Below, one piece after another: positions 34,251 through 43,842 of a stretch of 64,000 bases of DNA. The stretch comes from Dysgonomonas mossii DSM 22836 (GTDB lineage: Bacteria > Bacteroidota > Bacteroidia > Bacteroidales > Dysgonomonadaceae), in contig NZ_GL892005.1 in NCBI RefSeq assembly GCF_000213575.1, positions 124,001 to 188,000 on the forward strand, given 5' to 3'. The stretch's first letter is position 1, and the number at the start of each line of letters is the position of its first letter. The translations under genes and the position numbers were made by a program. The notes below the pieces were generated by a model, which made no database searches, was not told where the DNA came from, and saw only the letters and a program-made list of their open reading frames with translations.

Positions 34251-34356
34251 TTTTATTATTTTGGAAAAAAGCATTATTTTTATGTCACTATTAACAGGAA
34301 TTTTCTAAATACACAGTGCCTAAACAAACCAATAAAACTAAAACAACAATCAAATT

Positions 34357-34899
34357 ATGAGAAAATTAGCATTTATTTTATTTACAATAACTACAGTTTT
34401 TGCCTTAACATCTTGTGGTAGTGATGAGGAAAAAGAACAGATATTCTTTGAAGGAGAATGTAAGCAAACAGTTGAAATTAAGGGTTATTCAGGACAAGTT
34501 GCAGAGACTAATCCTGCAGTAATATCTACATTATCAGATATGCTTAAAGATAATCCCAATTATGGTTCACCTATCTCTACAGGAGAGTTTTATCCGGATC
34601 GCACATCTATAAAAATTGTAGGGTTGAAAGAAGGTGTTACTCTTGCTGGCTTTACTCTAACTATAAATGGTAGAAGTCAAGTTTTCGGAGATATAAAATT
34701 GCCAAATGGATCAACTGAATATATCTTATATACAGGTTCTTATACTGATTTCTTTAAAAATGCATTTAATCTAATGGTGAATAAAAAGCAATTGGAGACA
34801 GTTGTAAAATTTACTCCTTCTGTTGATGTTACTGCTGGTGATAATGTCAAATTAGAAATTGTGTATAGAGGGAAATTCTCTTATTGGGCAAAAAAATAA
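34357..34899 (+). CDS. Small unrecognised lipoprotein
   Basis: 180 residues. Signal MRKLAFILFTITTVFALTSC with lipobox Cys at 20, then acidic GSDEEKEQ. The remainder looks like one beta-sandwich domain (TSIKIVGLKEGVTLAGFTLT, then LETVVKFTPSVDVTAGDNV). A C-terminal strand ends FSYWAKK. I do not recognise the family. It shares the A+T-rich composition of the preceding lipoprotein gene but has its own promoter. Confidence 0.75.
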   Translation: MRKLAFILFTITTVFALTSCGSDEEKEQIFFEGECKQTVEIKGYSGQVAETNPAVISTLSDMLKDNPNYGSPISTGEFYPDRTSIKIVGLKEGVTLAGFTLTINGRSQVFGDIKLPNGSTEYILYTGSYTDFFKNAFNLMVNKKQLETVVKFTPSVDVTAGDNVKLEIVYRGKFSYWAKK

Positions 34900-34921
34900 A
34901 ATACTGATTTAGTGAATTACA

Positions 34922-34953
34922 AAAGAGGGCTATTCGACAGAATAGCCCTCTTT
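34922..34953. terminator. Bidirectional terminator at 34.9 kb
   Basis: AAAGAGGGCTATTC (34922-34935) and GAATAGCCCTCTTT (34940-34953) form a perfect 14-bp stem with a GACA loop between convergent genes. Confidence 0.9.
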
Positions 34954-34971
34954 GTGTATTGTTACAAATCT

Positions 34972-35550
34972 TTATTGAGACTTGTATATATTTTCAAAAT
35001 CTTCGTTAAGCTCGTTCAGAAAATACAAAGTGCTTTTGCTTGTATTCACTTTTAGCTCTTGGAAGCCATCACTTGCTTTTATTGCATCGTTCGTAATAAA
35101 ATCTTCTGCTCTGATTATACGCGTAAGGAGATTACCTTTTCCTGAATTCTCATACAGATAAGAGATATCTGTAATTTCCAGTACACATTTATCTTGAAAT
35201 AAGAATCCGTTCACACGGTAACGCATGATCATTTTTTCACGTACTCCTTTCGAGTCGGCAGGTAGTAATAACTCTATCCTCGATTTTGCTATAAATTCGT
35301 GGTTCTGATAACCATATCGTATACTGGATATAAAAGGGTCCTTTCCGTATTTTACTCCAGCCCAATCTTTTAGTATCTTATAATTATCTTCTATGGATAA
35401 GTTCGGTTTTGCCGGAATTTCCTTTATAAACGTCACTTTCCCCTCAAATACAGGGATAGACGTAAATTTCTGACCTTGCTTTGTTACTTGAGCAAAACAT
35501 GTGGCAGAAATGAGACTACATACGATATAAATCAAAAACTTTTTCATCAT
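34972..35550 (-). CDS. DUF4468-like secreted protein
   Basis: 192 residues with a signal peptide ending ATCFAQ (about 21). It follows the DUF4468 pattern: an early VPVFEGKVTFIKEIP-like strand (here IPVFEGKVTFIKEIPAK), KILKDWAGVKYG, and a later MIMRYRVNGFLFQDKCVLEI strand pair, a TBP-like fold. Probably periplasmic. No function is established for the family. It lies alone, 73 bases downstream of the acyltransferase stop on the same strand, so it may or may not be on the same transcript. Confidence 0.75.
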   Translation of the reverse strand: MMKKFLIYIVCSLISATCFAQVTKQGQKFTSIPVFEGKVTFIKEIPAKPNLSIEDNYKILKDWAGVKYGKDPFISSIRYGYQNHEFIAKSRIELLLPADSKGVREKMIMRYRVNGFLFQDKCVLEITDISYLYENSGKGNLLTRIIRAEDFITNDAIKASDGFQELKVNTSKSTLYFLNELNEDFENIYKSQ

Positions 35551-35623
35551 TCTATCTTTTTTGATTTATACAAATATATGAATATATTTTTAACTTAAAC
35601 CCTTGATCGGAATTATCCTGCAA

Positions 35624-36772
35624 TCAAGACTCTATTGTAGTCAGATAGTTCTTTAATGTATTCGAATACATTTCCAGCATTTTATCCCATACAAAGTCGT
35701 AGTCGATATAGTCGAGGTCTATTTTCTTTATTTGTTTATCCAGATAGACTTTAAACTCTTCCAGTTGATCGGATGTATATTTGTCCTCAAACCTTGTTTC
35801 TTTATAGAAGAGATCATAGGCTATGTAGTTGCACGGAAATATTTCATAATTGCGGTGTATTTCCTTATCTATTATCTGGGCTGCAATTTCGGGTTGCAAT
35901 CGTTTGTCGGGTTCGGTAATTTTATCCAACTCATCATTTATGCAGTTGCCAAAGCGGAATACTACATTGCCCTTCTTGCCTAAAATGCCGATTTCCATGT
36001 TTAGAAGGTCGTCACGCTGAGTTTTTTTGAAATCAGGATTGTCTCTCTTCTGTTGAAACTCTTTCGCTTTCAGATAATCGCAAGGGTCGTATTCGTATGA
36101 TATGGATAGCGGAATAAGATTCAGTTCCTTAAGACTTTCGATAAAAGATTTGTCTTCGGGATATAGAGCTAGCATTTTTAATAAACTGTCTTGGGTGCGG
36201 TCGTCCGAGTTTTTAGCTCGTCCTTCACGTTGAGCAATCCATACCGATTCTTTTTTCTCAGAAATGGCATAGTGTATATATTCAGACATGTGTTTTGACG
36301 CTATCAGTCTTTCTTTTATAGATAGCCCACGTCTTACAATAAAGCTCTTGTTGAGGCGCACAAGCTTGTCTATCCAAGGGTGGATAAGCAGATTGTCGCC
36401 TATTGCAATTTCTGTCGTCTCAAAGCCTTTCTCGTGGCGCAGAATGTTTAGCAATCCGGCATCGAGCACAATATCTCTGTGGTTTGATAAGAAAAGATGT
36501 TCCACCGATCGGTCGATACTCCCCCAGTTGTCGAGCTTCATGCTCGATGATACTCTCATACCCAATGCTTTTATCACAGGGTATATCATACGGCTTTGAA
36601 ATTCTTTTTTTGTTGCATATTTAGACATTTCGGCAGAAAACTCAGCCCAATCTATTTCGGGCATAATATATTTTACTGCGTGCTGAAAACCGGGGTCAAC
36701 CAGTATATCTTGAATGGCTTGCTTCACCTCGTGGTCGTAGAGAGGCGCTATATCGTCAAATTTGCTACTCAT
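35624..36772 (-). CDS. Acyltransferase of the PlsC/lysophospholipid type
   Basis: 382 residues. The core motif LFLSNHRDIVLDAGLL (about 92-107) resembles the HX4D box of glycerolipid acyltransferases with one extra residue. Later GDNLLIHPWIDKLVRLNKSF and WIAQREGRAKNSDDRTQDS match the substrate-binding block. Likely acylates a lysophospholipid or related lipid at the inner membrane. It is last in a conserved-looking minus-strand row: PASTA protein, rluD, ddl, acyltransferase. The gap to ddl is 4 bases, so operon membership is clear. Confidence 0.85.
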   Translation of the reverse strand: MSSKFDDIAPLYDHEVKQAIQDILVDPGFQHAVKYIMPEIDWAEFSAEMSKYATKKEFQSRMIYPVIKALGMRVSSSMKLDNWGSIDRSVEHLFLSNHRDIVLDAGLLNILRHEKGFETTEIAIGDNLLIHPWIDKLVRLNKSFIVRRGLSIKERLIASKHMSEYIHYAISEKKESVWIAQREGRAKNSDDRTQDSLLKMLALYPEDKSFIESLKELNLIPLSISYEYDPCDYLKAKEFQQKRDNPDFKKTQRDDLLNMEIGILGKKGNVVFRFGNCINDELDKITEPDKRLQPEIAAQIIDKEIHRNYEIFPCNYIAYDLFYKETRFEDKYTSDQLEEFKVYLDKQIKKIDLDYIDYDFVWDKMLEMYSNTLKNYLTTIES

Positions 36773-36776
36773 GGTA

Positions 36777-37757
36777 TCAATTTACATTAAATTCGTTTTC
36801 TATAATCTCTGTTAAGACTTCAGTTATATTTAAGCCCGCAGCAGCTACCTGTTGAGGGATAAAGCTGGTCTGAGTCATGCCCGGAACAGTATTTACTTCT
36901 AATAGGTAAGGCTTATTATCTGAAATGATAAAATCAACTCTGATAATGCCTTTCGCTCCTACCAAATCATATATTTTACGAGTTAATCGTTGTATCTCTT
37001 CTGTTATTTCCTGTGATATCCTTGCCGGTGTTATTTCTTCAACTTGTCCTTCGTATTTAGCATCATAGTCAAAAAAATCATTCGATGTAACTACTTCTGT
37101 CAAAGGAAAAACAACCTCTTTATTTTTTATTTTGTAACAGCCGCATGTCACTTCTGTTCCCTTGATAAAGCTTTCGATAATCACATCCGGTGTTTCGCCG
37201 AATGCCACGTCAATTGCTTTTTGTAGTTGATCAACGGACTTTACTTTAGTTGTTGCAAAACTTGAACCACCAGTATTCGGCTTTACAAACATGGGTAAGC
37301 CCAATTTTTCGGTGATATTATTTATCTCGTACTTAGAATCCTTATTCAAATATAATGAATCGGCAACTCTTATCCCAAAGTTTCGAAGAAAATTGTTGCA
37401 CACAAACTTATTCATTGTTAGCGACGATGGCATCATGCCGCATGTAGAGTAGGGGATGTCAAGCATATCGAAGTACGCTTGCAGGTGACCGTCTTCTCCG
37501 GGCGTTCCGTGTATGATGATAAACGCAAAGTCTATTTTAATCTTTTCTTTTTCCAGTGTATGGAAGGTAAAGTCATTTTTGTCAACAGGGTGTGTTTCTC
37601 CGTCGATTTCAACAGTCCACCCCTCTTTTACGATCTTTACTTTATACAGATTGTATTTTTCCTTGTCCAAGAAAGAATAAACACCAGCCATGCTTTTTGC
37701 TGAGACGATAACTTCGGAGGAATAGCCTCCCCATACAATGGCTATATTACGTTTCAT
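36777..37757 (-). CDS. ddl: D-alanine--D-alanine ligase
   Basis: Joins two D-Ala for peptidoglycan precursors. About 326 residues from ATG 37755-37757 (MKRNIAIVWGGYSSE); the upstream ATG at 37784 adds nine atypical residues. ATP-grasp signatures: HGTPGEDGHLQAYFDMLDIP, the FVKPNTGGSSFATTKVK phosphate region, GTEVTCGCY, RVDFIISDNKPYLLEVNTVPGMT. It comes between rluD and the acyltransferase. Confidence 0.97.
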   Translation of the reverse strand: MKRNIAIVWGGYSSEVIVSAKSMAGVYSFLDKEKYNLYKVKIVKEGWTVEIDGETHPVDKNDFTFHTLEKEKIKIDFAFIIIHGTPGEDGHLQAYFDMLDIPYSTCGMMPSSLTMNKFVCNNFLRNFGIRVADSLYLNKDSKYEINNITEKLGLPMFVKPNTGGSSFATTKVKSVDQLQKAIDVAFGETPDVIIESFIKGTEVTCGCYKIKNKEVVFPLTEVVTSNDFFDYDAKYEGQVEEITPARISQEITEEIQRLTRKIYDLVGAKGIIRVDFIISDNKPYLLEVNTVPGMTQTSFIPQQVAAAGLNITEVLTEIIENEFNVN

Positions 37758-37780
37758 TTTATACGAATGATTATATTTTA

Positions 37781-38848
37781 TCAAATGTCTCTATATGCTA
37801 TATATCCACGCCACTTCTCCACCAACTGAGACATGTCGTCGGGCAATGGAGCCTCGAACATTAATTCTTGACCTGTTCGCGGATGTACAAACCCTAATGT
37901 CTGAGCGTGAAGCGCCTGTCTTGGGCAGATATTAAAGCAATTTTGTACAAACTGTTTATATTTAGCAAAATTAGTTCCCTTTAATATTTCATTTCCGCCA
38001 TACCGTTCATCGTTAAATAAGGTATACCCGATGTGCTTCATGTGTACGCGTATCTGATGTGTACGTCCCGTTTCGAGCCTACACTGAATGAGTGTGACGT
38101 AGCCCAGTCGTTCCAATACTTTATAGTGCGTAACGGCATGTTTGCCGTAGTCTGCTTCGGGGAATACAGTCATCAGCATACGATTTTTCAGGCTGCGACC
38201 AATATTGGCCTCTATGCGCCCTTCGTCATCACTGATATTGCCCCATACTAAGGCTATATATTGTCTTTTTGTTGTCTTATTGAAGAATTGGGCTGACAGA
38301 TGCGTTTTTGCATAAGCATTTTTAGCCACAAGTATAAGCCCCGATGTGTCTTTGTCGATCCGATGCACAATTCCCAATCTGGGATCTTTCGAATCGTATT
38401 CGGGTGTATCTTTCAATCGGTATGCGATAGCATTTACCATTGTACCCTGATAATTCCCAAATCCCGGATGCACAACAAGACCCGGCGGTTTGTTTATTAC
38501 CATTAGGTCTTCATCTTCATATACTACATCTAAAGGGATGTCTTCGGGTATAATTTCCAACTCCCGTGGAGGGCGATTCATAACCACCGATATAACGTCG
38601 AGCGGCTTGATTCTGTAGTTGGATTTTACCGGAGTATTATTTACTAATATGCAGTCTGCTTCAGCTGCTTGTTGTATGCGGTTACGCGAAACTCCAACTA
38701 TATGCATAGCCAGATATTTATCAACGCGTATCATACCCTGACCTTTATCGGCTACAAAGCGATAGTGTTCAAATAACTCGGAATTCTGATCTTCTACAAG
38801 TTCGTCTTCCGAAAGGTCATCTATTTCATCAAATGAATCGTCGATCAT
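37781..38848 (-). CDS. rluD: Ribosomal large subunit pseudouridine synthase, RluD-like
   Basis: 355 residues. An S4 RNA-binding domain (GMIRVDKYLAMHIVGVSRNR, about 34-53) is followed by the RluA-type catalytic domain with the catalytic Asp in GIVHRIDKDTSGLILVAK, then LETGRTHQIRVHMKHIGYTL. Likely modifies helix 69 uridines of 23S rRNA. It overlaps the upstream PASTA gene by one base and the ddl upstream-start region by four bases. Confidence 0.95.
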   Translation of the reverse strand: MIDDSFDEIDDLSEDELVEDQNSELFEHYRFVADKGQGMIRVDKYLAMHIVGVSRNRIQQAAEADCILVNNTPVKSNYRIKPLDVISVVMNRPPRELEIIPEDIPLDVVYEDEDLMVINKPPGLVVHPGFGNYQGTMVNAIAYRLKDTPEYDSKDPRLGIVHRIDKDTSGLILVAKNAYAKTHLSAQFFNKTTKRQYIALVWGNISDDEGRIEANIGRSLKNRMLMTVFPEADYGKHAVTHYKVLERLGYVTLIQCRLETGRTHQIRVHMKHIGYTLFNDERYGGNEILKGTNFAKYKQFVQNCFNICPRQALHAQTLGFVHPRTGQELMFEAPLPDDMSQLVEKWRGYIAYRDI

Positions 38849-39471
38849 TATTCAAAAAAAGATTTTTCGATATCTTGTGAGTCAGATTGTTCAGATATAC
38901 TGTCTCCCTCACTAATATCACCTCCGGCTCCTACGGTCATTACCAGCGGAGAGCCTTTTGGTATTTTCTGATTTGGTGTTAGTTGTTTTCCTCTATACGA
39001 AATAGATATTACTAACCCTTTATAAGCGGCAGGTACTTCCTGTATGGTTACTTTGTTAAAGCCTAAAGAAGCTAATTGAGCTTCGGCTTGCCTTCTCGAA
39101 TAGTCTTTCAGTTCGGGCACAGATACCAGTTGTACACCTTTAGCTTTTATAACTAAAAATACGGTACGCCCTTTTTTTACTTTCGATTGCTCTTTCGGTA
39201 TCTGTTCGATAATAGATCCGGGAGCACCTTCCGCTTGGAAGATGGAATCACTGATCTCGTATCTCAAATCCGACGACTCCAGTATTCCCGCTGCATCTTG
39301 TACTTGCAGCCCTTTTACGGTAGGAACAGTGATGGACTCATTATGCTTGGTATAAAAATTGAGAAGAAACAATACGATTATAACCAGTCCTACAAAGACC
39401 CCGATCATCATCAGCACATTCTTCACATAAATATTCTTTAATAACCTTAATATGATATTCTCTTTCTTCAT
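38848..39471 (-). CDS. PASTA-domain membrane protein
   Basis: 207 residues. A short cytoplasmic N-terminus, one membrane helix (VLMMIGVFVGLVIIVLFLLN, about 19-38), then about two PASTA repeats: SITVPTVKGLQVQDAAGILE with SDLRYEISD, and VSVPELKDYSRRQAEAQLAS. The C-terminus is acidic and Ser-rich. There is no kinase domain. PASTA domains bind cell-wall fragments, so with ddl downstream a peptidoglycan role is likely. Confidence 0.88.
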   Translation of the reverse strand: MKKENIILRLLKNIYVKNVLMMIGVFVGLVIIVLFLLNFYTKHNESITVPTVKGLQVQDAAGILESSDLRYEISDSIFQAEGAPGSIIEQIPKEQSKVKKGRTVFLVIKAKGVQLVSVPELKDYSRRQAEAQLASLGFNKVTIQEVPAAYKGLVISISYRGKQLTPNQKIPKGSPLVMTVGAGGDISEGDSISEQSDSQDIEKSFFE

Positions 39472-39570
39472 GTATGGCTATCCTTATCAAACGACGGTAC
39501 AAAAATATTAAAAAAATACTTCTTTCATTTGTTTTACCTTACTTATTTAAGTTATAATAAGATAAATGAA

Positions 39571-39601
39571 AAGGATAATTGATTTCGCTTCAATTATCCT
39601 T
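39571..39601 (-). terminator. Terminator of the Lrp/AsnC gene
   Basis: AAGGATAATTGA pairs with TCAATTATCCTT across an 8-base loop, and on the minus strand runs into TTTTCATTT. It lies between the Lrp/AsnC stop and the PASTA gene start. Confidence 0.7.
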
Positions 39602-39632
39602 CTCATCTATAATAGTATATAATAAGTTTCGA

Positions 39633-40097
39633 TTATTCGGATTTAGATATCGGAATCTGGCGTTTTACTCCTTGACTCAAAGAAATCATAGTTTCTGTAG
39701 CTACAACTCCCGGAATGTCTTGGATTTTGTTGTTCAGCAAGTCCATCAAGTGCTCGTTATCCTTTGCATACAACTTGATCAGAATGGTGTATGGACCGGT
39801 TGTAAAATGAGATTCTACAATTTCAGGAATCTTATCCAATTCAGGAATTACCGTTTTGTACATTGAGCCTCTTTCGAGTTTTACTCCTATATATGTACAA
39901 GTGTTGTAACCAAGAACTTTAGGATTAACAAAATATCCGGAACCTACGATTACATCCATCTCGATCATGCGTTGTACACGCTGATGGATTGCGGCACGTG
40001 AAACACCACATTCGAGAGCTACATCCTTAAATGGAATTCTTGCATTTTGGGATATAATCTCTAGAATTTTTTTATCAAGTTTGTCAATTTTTTGCAT
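39633..40097 (-). CDS. Lrp/AsnC-family transcription regulator
   Basis: 154 residues. An N-terminal winged HTH (IDKLDKKILEIISQNARIPF, then CGVSRAAIHQRVQRM) is followed by the RAM ligand domain with GRSGP-like substitution (FTTGPYTILIKLYAKDNEHL). Likely responds to an amino acid and forms octamers or dimers. A TATATTTG element is at 40127-40134 upstream on the minus strand. Targets unknown; the trp operon is too distant to argue for control by it. Confidence 0.92.
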   Translation of the reverse strand: MQKIDKLDKKILEIISQNARIPFKDVALECGVSRAAIHQRVQRMIEMDVIVGSGYFVNPKVLGYNTCTYIGVKLERGSMYKTVIPELDKIPEIVESHFTTGPYTILIKLYAKDNEHLMDLLNNKIQDIPGVVATETMISLSQGVKRQIPISKSE

Positions 40098-40126
40098 AAT
40101 ATGAGCGTTTTATCGTTATTATATCT

Positions 40127-40134
40127 CAAATATA
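40127..40134 (-). promoter_or_regulatory. -7 element of the Lrp/AsnC gene
   Basis: Minus-strand TATATTTG, 30 bases before the start codon. Confidence 0.45.
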
Positions 40135-40239
40135 TGATATTTTTTACAATCTGTATGCTTTTTGCTCAATAATTTACTGAACTTGTGCCAAATTATTATT
40201 TAAATCCGTTGTTTTAACTTATTTTCTAACAATGTCAGA

Positions 40240-41259
40240 TTATTGTTTCGGATTGATCTCAAGCAATTCAACTTCGAAAATAAGAGTTGAAAAAGGTTTG
40301 ATTCTGTCTCCGCTACCTTGTGCACCATAAGCAAGATCGTAAGGGATATAAAGAATCCATTTTGATCCTACAGGCATCAACTGTAAAGCTTCAGTCCATC
40401 CTTTGATAACGCGGTTAGCGTTGAATGTGATTGGCTCTTTACCTTCGTTGCTGTCAAATACAGTACCGTCTAGAAGTGTACCTTTGTAGTTCACTTTTAC
40501 CATATCTGCTGCAGCTGGTTTAGCTCCTGTTCCTTCTTTTACAACTTTGTATTGCAATCCGCTAGGTAGAGCAACAACACCTTCTTTTGTTTTGTTTTCG
40601 GCAAGGAATTTTTCTCCTTCAGCAATTACTCCTGCATTTGCTTTCTTCAATTCTTCTTCTTCTCTTGCTTGAGCTTTAGCCTGAGCTTCTTGCATTTTTG
40701 CATTGAATACTGTAGATGGATCAGCAACTGCAAATTTACCTTGTTTCATAGCTGTGGCCATGGCTGCAAGGAATGCATCGCTGTTTAGTTTTTCTTTCGA
40801 ATTAGGACCATATATTTGTTGTATGATACCAGGCATCATTTGTTTTGATATCTGACCACCAACTGATACTCCGGCCATATAAGCAGCTTTTGATTCAGGT
40901 GCATTTAACGATTCTTTTAGTCCGTTTAAGAACTCAGAGATGTTTCTTGCGTTTGATTTTACTACAGAATCCATTTTAGCTTTCATCTCTTTTTCCAATG
41001 CTGTCTTTTTCTGAGCATCAGTTTCTGCGCTTATTTTGCTAAGATATCCGGCTTTAATGCTTGTAGTATCGCCTATTATACCTAGTTGTTGTAGATGCAT
41101 AGACAATCCTTGCTCGTAAAGGCTAGCACCAAAAGCGTAAGAAATAGTATCGAGATCGGTCTTTAATGGAACGTTTGTAGAAACATTTCCACCACAAGAT
41201 GTAAATAATGCTCCGAAAGCTACGATAGCCGAAAGAGCCACAACTTGAATTTTTTTCAT
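40240..41259 (-). CDS. FKBP-type peptidyl-prolyl isomerase, lipoprotein (Mip/FkpA-like)
   Basis: 339 residues. Lipoprotein signal ending FGALFTSC (Cys 22). A helical N-terminal dimerisation part (about 35-215) has charged segments such as [20 protein letters not shown]. The C-terminal FKBP domain has [40 protein letters not shown] and [20 protein letters not shown]. Probably a periplasmic or outer-membrane-anchored folding catalyst. The second FKBP gene is 16 bases upstream on the same transcript. Confidence 0.93.
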   Translation of the reverse strand: MKKIQVVALSAIVAFGALFTSCGGNVSTNVPLKTDLDTISYAFGASLYEQGLSMHLQQLGIIGDTTSIKAGYLSKISAETDAQKKTALEKEMKAKMDSVVKSNARNISEFLNGLKESLNAPESKAAYMAGVSVGGQISKQMMPGIIQQIYGPNSKEKLNSDAFLAAMATAMKQGKFAVADPSTVFNAKMQEAQAKAQAREEEELKKANAGVIAEGEKFLAENKTKEGVVALPSGLQYKVVKEGTGAKPAAADMVKVNYKGTLLDGTVFDSNEGKEPITFNANRVIKGWTEALQLMPVGSKWILYIPYDLAYGAQGSGDRIKPFSTLIFEVELLEINPKQ

Positions 41260-41275
41260 TTTTTAAACTGAATTA

Positions 41276-41863
41276 TTATTTGACAATATCTAAAATTTCC
41301 ACTTCGAAAATTAAAGTTGAATTCGGTTCGATCGATTGCCCTGCTCCTGCTTTGCCATAGGCAAGATCAGAAGGGATAAACAATTTCCATTTCGAACCTA
41401 CAGGCATTAGTTGAAGGGCTTCTACCCATCCCGGTATTACCTGATTAACACCAAATGTGGCAGGCTGTCCGCGTTTTACAGAACTATCGAACACTGTGCC
41501 ATCGATAAGCGTACCGTGATAATGACACTTAACCTGATCTGTAAGAGCCGGTTTAGGGCCATCGCCTTTTTTAAGTATTTCGTATTGTAGTCCACTCGGA
41601 AGTGTTACTACACCTGCTTTGTTTTTGTTGATAGATAGAAATTCTTCACCTGCTTTCAGGTTAATTTCCAATTTCTCGTCTTGTAATTTGGTGAAATAGT
41701 CGTTAATCACTTGTTTAGCTTCTTCATAATCCATGTCAGTGTCTCCTCCGTTGATTACATCCTTCATTCCTTTAAGGAAAGAGTCAAAGTCAACTTTGTT
41801 GATACCTGAGCTAAGGAAGTTATTTCCGATGCTTAAACCTAGAGCGTAACTAATTTTATCCAT
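41276..41863 (-). CDS. FKBP-type peptidyl-prolyl isomerase, cytoplasmic
   Basis: 195 residues with no signal peptide: MDKISYALGLSIGNNFLSSG is a shortened Mip-type N-terminal helix region. The FKBP domain is complete: [60 protein letters not shown]. It is very similar to the adjacent lipoprotein FKBP, suggesting duplication with a change of compartment. A TACTTTTG -7 element is at 41946-41953. Confidence 0.93.
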   Translation of the reverse strand: MDKISYALGLSIGNNFLSSGINKVDFDSFLKGMKDVINGGDTDMDYEEAKQVINDYFTKLQDEKLEINLKAGEEFLSINKNKAGVVTLPSGLQYEILKKGDGPKPALTDQVKCHYHGTLIDGTVFDSSVKRGQPATFGVNQVIPGWVEALQLMPVGSKWKLFIPSDLAYGKAGAGQSIEPNSTLIFEVEILDIVK

Positions 41864-41996
41864 ATTCTTTTCGTTTTATATCAGTCTTGTATGTCAAAGA
41901 AGTATTATTTCATGATATGACTGAATGTTTATTTAAATTTGCCAACAAAAGTAATTCTTTTCATGGGACTTTAATAAAATTTACCCCTGAAAAAAC

Positions 41997-42004
41997 TATA
42001 TTTG
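41997..42004 (+). promoter_or_regulatory. -7 element of the sirtuin gene
   Basis: TATATTTG, 31 bases before the start codon. On the opposite strand TACTTTTG (41946-41953) serves the divergent FKBP pair. Confidence 0.5.
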
Positions 42005-42034
42005 TATATGCTACTTACATTTTTTTAATAGTTT

Positions 42035-42730
42035 ATGAGACATATTGTTGTATTAACCGGCGCAGGGATGAGTGCAGAGAGTGGTATCGCCACTTTTAGA
42101 GACTCCGGAGGTCTGTGGGAGCAATACTCTATCGAAGATGTTGCCACTCCTGAAGGATTCAGCCGAAACCCTCAACTGGTGCTTGATTTTTATAATGCCC
42201 GCCGCAAGGCAGCTTTTGAGGCTAAGCCCAATAAAGGACATGTAGGATTAGTGGAGATGGAAAAAGAGTATAAAGTTTCCATTATAACACAAAATGTAGA
42301 TGAACTGCACGAGAGGGCAGGCAGCACAAATGTTTTGCATCTTCATGGGGAATTGAGTAAAGTGCGTTCTACAGTCGATCCATCGTTGATTTATACCTTG
42401 GCTCCTGATAATTGTGAGATTCACCTTGGAGATAAGTGTGAAAAAGGTTCACAGCTTCGTCCTCACATTGTTTGGTTTGGAGAGGCTGTGCCCATGATAG
42501 AAAAAGCAATGAAAATTGTACAAACGGCCGATATCTTTGTCGTGATAGGTACTTCTATGAACGTATATCCTGCCGCAGGCTTGCTTAATTATGTGCATGC
42601 GGGTGTGCCTGTCTATCTGATCGACCCGAAAGAAGTAAATGTGCATCAGCCTGGAATACACTTTATAAAGAAGGGAGCTTCTGAGGGTGTGGCTGAGCTT
42701 CGTGATATCCTTAAATTTCAAAATCAGTAA
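42035..42730 (+). CDS. cobB: NAD-dependent protein deacylase (sirtuin)
   Basis: 231 residues. Sirtuin signatures: VLTGAGMSAESGIATFRDSG (NAD loop), ITQNVDELHERAGS (catalytic region), VLHLHGEL with the active His, and HIVWFGEAVPMIEKA. Only a single Cys remains in the zinc-module region (GDKCEKGSQLRPH), so it is a class III-type, zinc-free sirtuin, as in many small bacterial ones. Removes acyl groups from lysines. The next gene begins 1 base after the stop. Confidence 0.93.
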   Translation: MRHIVVLTGAGMSAESGIATFRDSGGLWEQYSIEDVATPEGFSRNPQLVLDFYNARRKAAFEAKPNKGHVGLVEMEKEYKVSIITQNVDELHERAGSTNVLHLHGELSKVRSTVDPSLIYTLAPDNCEIHLGDKCEKGSQLRPHIVWFGEAVPMIEKAMKIVQTADIFVVIGTSMNVYPAAGLLNYVHAGVPVYLIDPKEVNVHQPGIHFIKKGASEGVAELRDILKFQNQ

Positions 42731-42731
42731 A

Positions 42732-43829
42732 ATGAATTATATAAAATTATTTTGTTCTATTTCTTTTCTTCTTGTTTTTAATTTTTGTTATGCCCAAAAA
42801 CATTTTAGTGGATATGAAAACTTATTTACTACTCCGGCAAACTACGTAGTCCTTTATGCATCCAAAGCACCGACAATTGATGGCGATACTAATGATCAAG
42901 TGTGGCTGAATACTCCTTGGTCTGATCGTTTTCAAGATATAGAGGGCGATGCCAAGCCTAAACCATATTACGATACTCGTGTGAAAATGCTTTGGGACGA
43001 ATCATATCTTTATATAGCGGCTGAGTTAAAAGATCCGCATGTATGGGCTACCTTGACCAAGCGTGATGAGATTGTGTTTTTTGACAATGATTTTGAAGTG
43101 TTTATAGATCCATTAAACACTGCCCACAACTACTTTGAAATAGAGATCAATGCATATAATAATATTTTTGACTTGTTTATGTATAAGCCTTATCGGAGTG
43201 GAGGCGCAGCGCTCTTCAGCTGGGATACTCAGGGGATGCAGCATGCCGTAAAAGTGCAGGGTACTATCAATAAGGCAGACGATACAGATACCAGTTGGAC
43301 GGTAGAGATGGCGATCCCTTTCAGGGCTCTTACCTTGGGGAATGCTGTAAATGTTCCTAAAGATAAGGATGTCTGGCGCATTAATTTCTCAAGAGTGCAA
43401 TGGGAAACAGATATTGTAAATAGTAAGTATGTAAAACGAAAAGATAATGCAGGGAAGGTGTTACCTGAAAATAACTGGGTGTGGTCTCCCCAAGGTGTTG
43501 TTGATATGCATAGGCCTGAAAGATGGGGCTATCTATTCTTTTCGAAAAACAAAGCAGGGGAAAAACAGCCTCAGTTTGTATTGCCATATACTGAAAAGCA
43601 AAAACAATATTTATGGCTGGTGTACTATAAGCAGCAAGACTATAGGCGTGCACATCAGCGTTATGCAACTAACTTTGCGGAGCTGAAAATGGATAAGCAG
43701 GAGTTCGATATTGATAATAAAAGAAACAAACTCGAACTGTCTTCTACCGGCAGGAGATTCGAAGTTTCTATCAAAGATGCCTCGGGTAAGAAGATTTATC
43801 TTAATGAAGAAGGATTGATAACTAAATAA
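42732..43829 (+). CDS. Secreted carbohydrate-binding family 9-like protein
   Basis: 365 residues from ATG 42732, which gives a clean signal peptide (MNYIKLFCSISFLLVFNFCY...AQ). The CBM9-like domain (about 35-230) shows APTIDGDTNDQVWLNTPWSD and DPHVWATLTKRDEIVFFDND, then DTDTSWTVEMAIPFRALTL. The last 100 residues include a helical part ending TGRRFEVSIKDASGKKIYL. Probably binds or acts on a polysaccharide with the next gene product. It begins 1 base after the sirtuin stop, an unusual operon neighbour. Confidence 0.85.
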   Translation: MNYIKLFCSISFLLVFNFCYAQKHFSGYENLFTTPANYVVLYASKAPTIDGDTNDQVWLNTPWSDRFQDIEGDAKPKPYYDTRVKMLWDESYLYIAAELKDPHVWATLTKRDEIVFFDNDFEVFIDPLNTAHNYFEIEINAYNNIFDLFMYKPYRSGGAALFSWDTQGMQHAVKVQGTINKADDTDTSWTVEMAIPFRALTLGNAVNVPKDKDVWRINFSRVQWETDIVNSKYVKRKDNAGKVLPENNWVWSPQGVVDMHRPERWGYLFFSKNKAGEKQPQFVLPYTEKQKQYLWLVYYKQQDYRRAHQRYATNFAELKMDKQEFDIDNKRNKLELSSTGRRFEVSIKDASGKKIYLNEEGLITK

Positions 43830-43842
43830 AAAATAAAAAACT

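Larger units (their letters stand above)
34052..34356 (+). other. Gap between the two lipoprotein genes: terminator and promoter
   Basis: 305 bases with no gene. It holds the terminator at 34144-34185 and a TATATTTG -7 element at 34243-34250 for the next gene. Otherwise nothing is recognised. Confidence 0.55.
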
